Source: Fusobacterium necrophorum subsp. necrophorum (lineage in GTDB: Bacteria; Fusobacteriota; Fusobacteriia; Fusobacteriales; Fusobacteriaceae). From it: DNA of 64,000 nucleotides. The notes below the pieces were generated by a model, which saw only the letters and a program-made list of their open reading frames with translations, did no database searches and was not told the DNA's origin. Position numbers and translations under genes: made by a program. The stretch spans positions 1,550,001-1,614,000 of the forward strand of contig NZ_CP034842.1 of NCBI RefSeq assembly GCF_004006635.1, read 5' to 3'. Positions 62,601 through 64,000 of this stretch are shown piece by piece. How positions within the stretch are numbered: the stretch's first letter is position 1; every line of letters begins with the position of its first letter.

Positions 62601-64000
62601 CTTTATTTGCCAAAAGTGGAGCCAAAATAGATTCTACTAATAATGATGTGACAATGACAGGACATAGTTCAAAGGCAGTTTTAGCTCATGGGACATATAA
62701 ATATGAATCACAAAAAATAGTTAACTCAGACAATACTGCTGCCGGCACTCAACCGGATACAACAATTATTGTAAAAAATATAACAGCTACTGCCGATGGA
62801 ACAGTAGCAGATGAAAAAAATGCAAATATAGCTGCTGCTGCAATCTCTCAAGATAATTCCGGAAAAGGAAGTGCAAATGTAAGTGTAACTGTTAAAGAAA
62901 AAGTGGATGTACATGGGGTTGCAGCATTTGCAAGAGGAGAGAAAGCTACTGTTACTATCGAAGGAAAGAATAGTACAATCACAAGTGGTAAGAATGCAGG
63001 TTTGGTTGCAAAAGATGGAGGAACAGTTAATTTTGGTGGTGGAACAATGAAACATGATACGGAAAATGCTGTTGCCTTTTTCTCAGAAAAAACAAATTCT
63101 TTAACTTCAAAACTTAATTTTAAAGGAACAACTACAGTTGATATCTCTAAAGGAATAGTATTCTTTGGAGATAAAGAAGATTATTCAAAAACTAATACTC
63201 CTGCAAGCGGCGAAACAGGAAGATATACAGGAATGGAGAACTTAACGGTAAATTTAACTGGGAATGGAGTAAATTTAGGAGTATTTAAAGATGTCAATGC
63301 GACTTGGGATGGAACAGATACTTATGTAGATGGGTTAAAAGTGATTCCTAAAGTAGCAGGAATAGTAACAAAGGGGCATTGGTATAAAAGTGCATTGGAA
63401 AAAGGAACACTTACTGTAAAAACTGATGTTGACAGAGATCATATTTCCTCAGGAGCTACAGTCGGAGATAGATTTAATGACATTACAATGGAAAGAACAA
63501 AAGTTATCTTAACTGATGCTAAAAAAATAACTTCAAGTTCCGGAAAAGGTTTGGCAATGGCATCAAATTCTTCTGCAAATTCTAATACCGAGTCAGGTTA
63601 TACTGTTGAAAAGGGTGCTATAAAAATTGCTAACGGCTCAAATCCAACAACAGCAGCTTATGTGGACTTTGGTCATATTGATGTAAAAAATGCAGGTGGA
63701 CTGGAAGTTACACGAGGGATAGCAGCCTACGGAGTAAATGGAAGTACCATAAAAAATGAAGGAACAATCAAAGCAACTGATGGAACAGCCAGTCAAAATA
63801 TAGGAATTGTGGCATTGGCACAAAAACAAGGAATAAATCCGCCGACTACAACACAAGATGACTATGGAAAGGTTGCAAATAAAGGAAGTGGAAATAAATG
63901 GGCAGAAGTTATCAATAAAGGGAATATAGAAGTTGCAGGTAAAGATGCAATTGGAATCTATCTGAAGAATAACTATGACGGAATAACTACTCCGGGTACA
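59618..64000 (+). CDS. Giant autotransporter-like surface protein, partial (3' end off window)
   Basis: Open from ATG 59618 (site GGGGGAGAT) to the window edge, more than 1460 codons. Residues about 1-40 are an extended signal (KRYLKRKIRYSFSFLIAFLI) as in fusobacterial type V proteins, then a short coiled coil (about 42-75), a Pro/Thr/Val-rich stretch (about 185-310) with a repeated block NIAVGAINVNTP / SIAIGAINVGTP, and a long Asn/Gly/Thr-rich passenger with repeating strands (for example SGKNAGLVAKDGGTVNFGGG and NKGNIEVAGKDAIGIYLKN) suggesting a beta-helix. The C-terminal barrel is not in the window. Likely a RadD/Fap2-type adhesin class. Confidence 0.88.
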   Translation, partial: MKKSEMEKTLKRYLKRKIRYSFSFLIAFLITGTFSFASELSRKELLLRIKIEREKLEEMLRENERSLNKLRKENIKLVKEADFYVKPEKATGVSFLAEYRDSHSVEKEWKGSRRENTSMDGKRGLFNSELSFQTSENLTENEKTLLEATKYTNTVDKRSSGWLNMSPSYSKNTNIYDAEARVFILPVVNPPTVKTPVVPTVSFTTPTAPAELRISEPSLINIAVGAINVNTPVVTVPTVNIPASPTTPATPLVAVNEPNMSIAIGAINVGTPAALTVPSLTAPIVNVNVSPNVPPSIVPPNPTVVPPDSPEAPNFGVYVRKRGNWLRGVSGVDSDDNDNNSGFNNFDRRIDRWVGVNNTNTSINNAPFFSLNGTISGKDGKRDSQVIAISEWNSDGTLKKITNKYTDIKHDTATKDLHPTNAWFNPASLSKSETPFQGVDANTLTSNEDNASQGNADSKKTDNLIANKRQQNWIFQGAPTLVKDMTITVGGLGYDKKIPYKDSTDKVIGTYAPNQGTAIFAQTRGVRMKNVQINLQGHTTVADIDSQGNYEAKFENVDIDIKNEYNTIFSLSSVTTNRHRYHNSDNLAPHATDSSPSSLYADFGWGAYEGDTATDNNGINLGTTNLKARTSNNAIFYLLAAATHRWNGDKTQTHTIPAGLTSQGNNGKTYIVNPGAYTTYYPSPGNIKFENAGNIEFTGSGNAAAWLRSFVPDRREVLRYSSGTLVTISGATKPIVNLGNIKLYGDKNVAYYFANHNTRPNENAIFQGDLKVNVEMGTKLSDSGTGTQQGTGNISGGSNTKSEKNVAVFVASGQRPEMNTKSAGTDNFKHYYPATLSHKLTETDINQYGTGLLKKIHGIDPTKQDPSRNDIGAWQLGTNADIKAKITNFNLSDFTTKFGKYSKDSIGLVAKNGTVVDLGGSSLISDNAEPGAEQNIMVYAEGVWFNPRKALTQSTLDREAYARGESPTGQKYISDFNTTVNLKNNMEMKSIKSTALFAKSGAKIDSTNNDVTMTGHSSKAVLAHGTYKYESQKIVNSDNTAAGTQPDTTIIVKNITATADGTVADEKNANIAAAAISQDNSGKGSANVSVTVKEKVDVHGVAAFARGEKATVTIEGKNSTITSGKNAGLVAKDGGTVNFGGGTMKHDTENAVAFFSEKTNSLTSKLNFKGTTTVDISKGIVFFGDKEDYSKTNTPASGETGRYTGMENLTVNLTGNGVNLGVFKDVNATWDGTDTYVDGLKVIPKVAGIVTKGHWYKSALEKGTLTVKTDVDRDHISSGATVGDRFNDITMERTKVILTDAKKITSSSGKGLAMASNSSANSNTESGYTVEKGAIKIANGSNPTTAAYVDFGHIDVKNAGGLEVTRGIAAYGVNGSTIKNEGTIKATDGTASQNIGIVALAQKQGINPPTTTQDDYGKVANKGSGNKWAEVINKGNIEVAGKDAIGIYLKNNYDGITTPGT

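Noticed and set aside
60142..63856. Reverse-strand frames inside the autotransporter region
   Set aside because: They are Ser/Thr/Cys-rich or Val/Gly-rich mirror images of the repetitive + strand coding sequence and lack starts with ribosome sites.
1..64000. CRISPR arrays, tRNA or rRNA genes
   Set aside because: No regularly spaced short repeats or cloverleaf and rRNA signatures were noticed on reading; a tRNA scan was not possible here.

Overview
The window is AT-rich and carries tightly packed operons of a Gram-negative anaerobe. It has KDO activation (kdsB), a TolC-like outer-membrane protein, a type V-like giant surface protein with a fusobacterial-style N-terminus, a fused NfnAB flavoprotein, WhiA, ScpA and a tandem glycine riboswitch. 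This mix points to the genus Fusobacterium, probably the F. necrophorum / gonidiaformans / equinum side rather than F. nucleatum; the species call is inference. No rRNA, tRNA or CRISPR array was seen.

Layout. 1-7080 is one leftward operon: kdsB, a circularly permuted SpoIID/LytB-domain lipoprotein, uvrA, ruvA, a histidine phosphatase and a TolC-like protein cut by the window edge. 7231-8935 is a sodium/amino-acid symporter behind a tandem glycine riboswitch and terminator. 8994-13739 is a leftward operon of two TtcA-type tRNA thiolases, an atypical response regulator and a three-domain acyl-ligase/ACP/acyltransferase. 13799-19879 holds fused nfnAB and a yfcC-pepD-crp peptide/amino-acid operon. 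20502-21503 is an orphan sugar-type ABC ATPase that overlaps, tail to tail, a pair of chromate-transporter half genes. 21445-32561 is a long leftward housekeeping run: polA, whiA, ribF, scpA, murJ, an Eco57I-like methylase, a coiled-coil protein, coaBC, chrA, chrA. ssb and a PduO-type adenosyltransferase read rightward at 32753-33780.

33791-43559 is a 9.8-kb decayed mobile island bounded by a perfect 24-bp inverted repeat. It holds an IS200/IS605 tnpA with a tnpB scar, a toxin with an MqsA-like/Panacea antitoxin and their operator, a broken DUF2188 gene, an O-methyltransferase lacking a normal start, wreckage of a Tn1549-like conjugative element (DUF4366 tail, shattered topB), and three head-to-tail IS91-family elements, two of them identical 1442-bp units.

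43569-48376 is a maltose/alpha-glucoside module (PTS EIICB, an EEP-family hydrolase, malQ, divergent GntR regulator with a perfect palindromic operator). 48434-52512 holds a META-domain protein, a cyclophilin lipoprotein and potABC without potD. 52632-57360 carries an FMN hydroxy-acid oxidase, ptsH-terminator-ptsI and a CNNM/CorC-type protein. The PTS general enzymes here would energise the maltose EII. 57360-58945 is a graveyard (outer-membrane protein tail, BRO-N fragment, inverted IS91 remnant). 58995-64000 begins a surface-adhesin operon: a secreted coiled-coil protein followed by a very large autotransporter-like protein that runs off the window.
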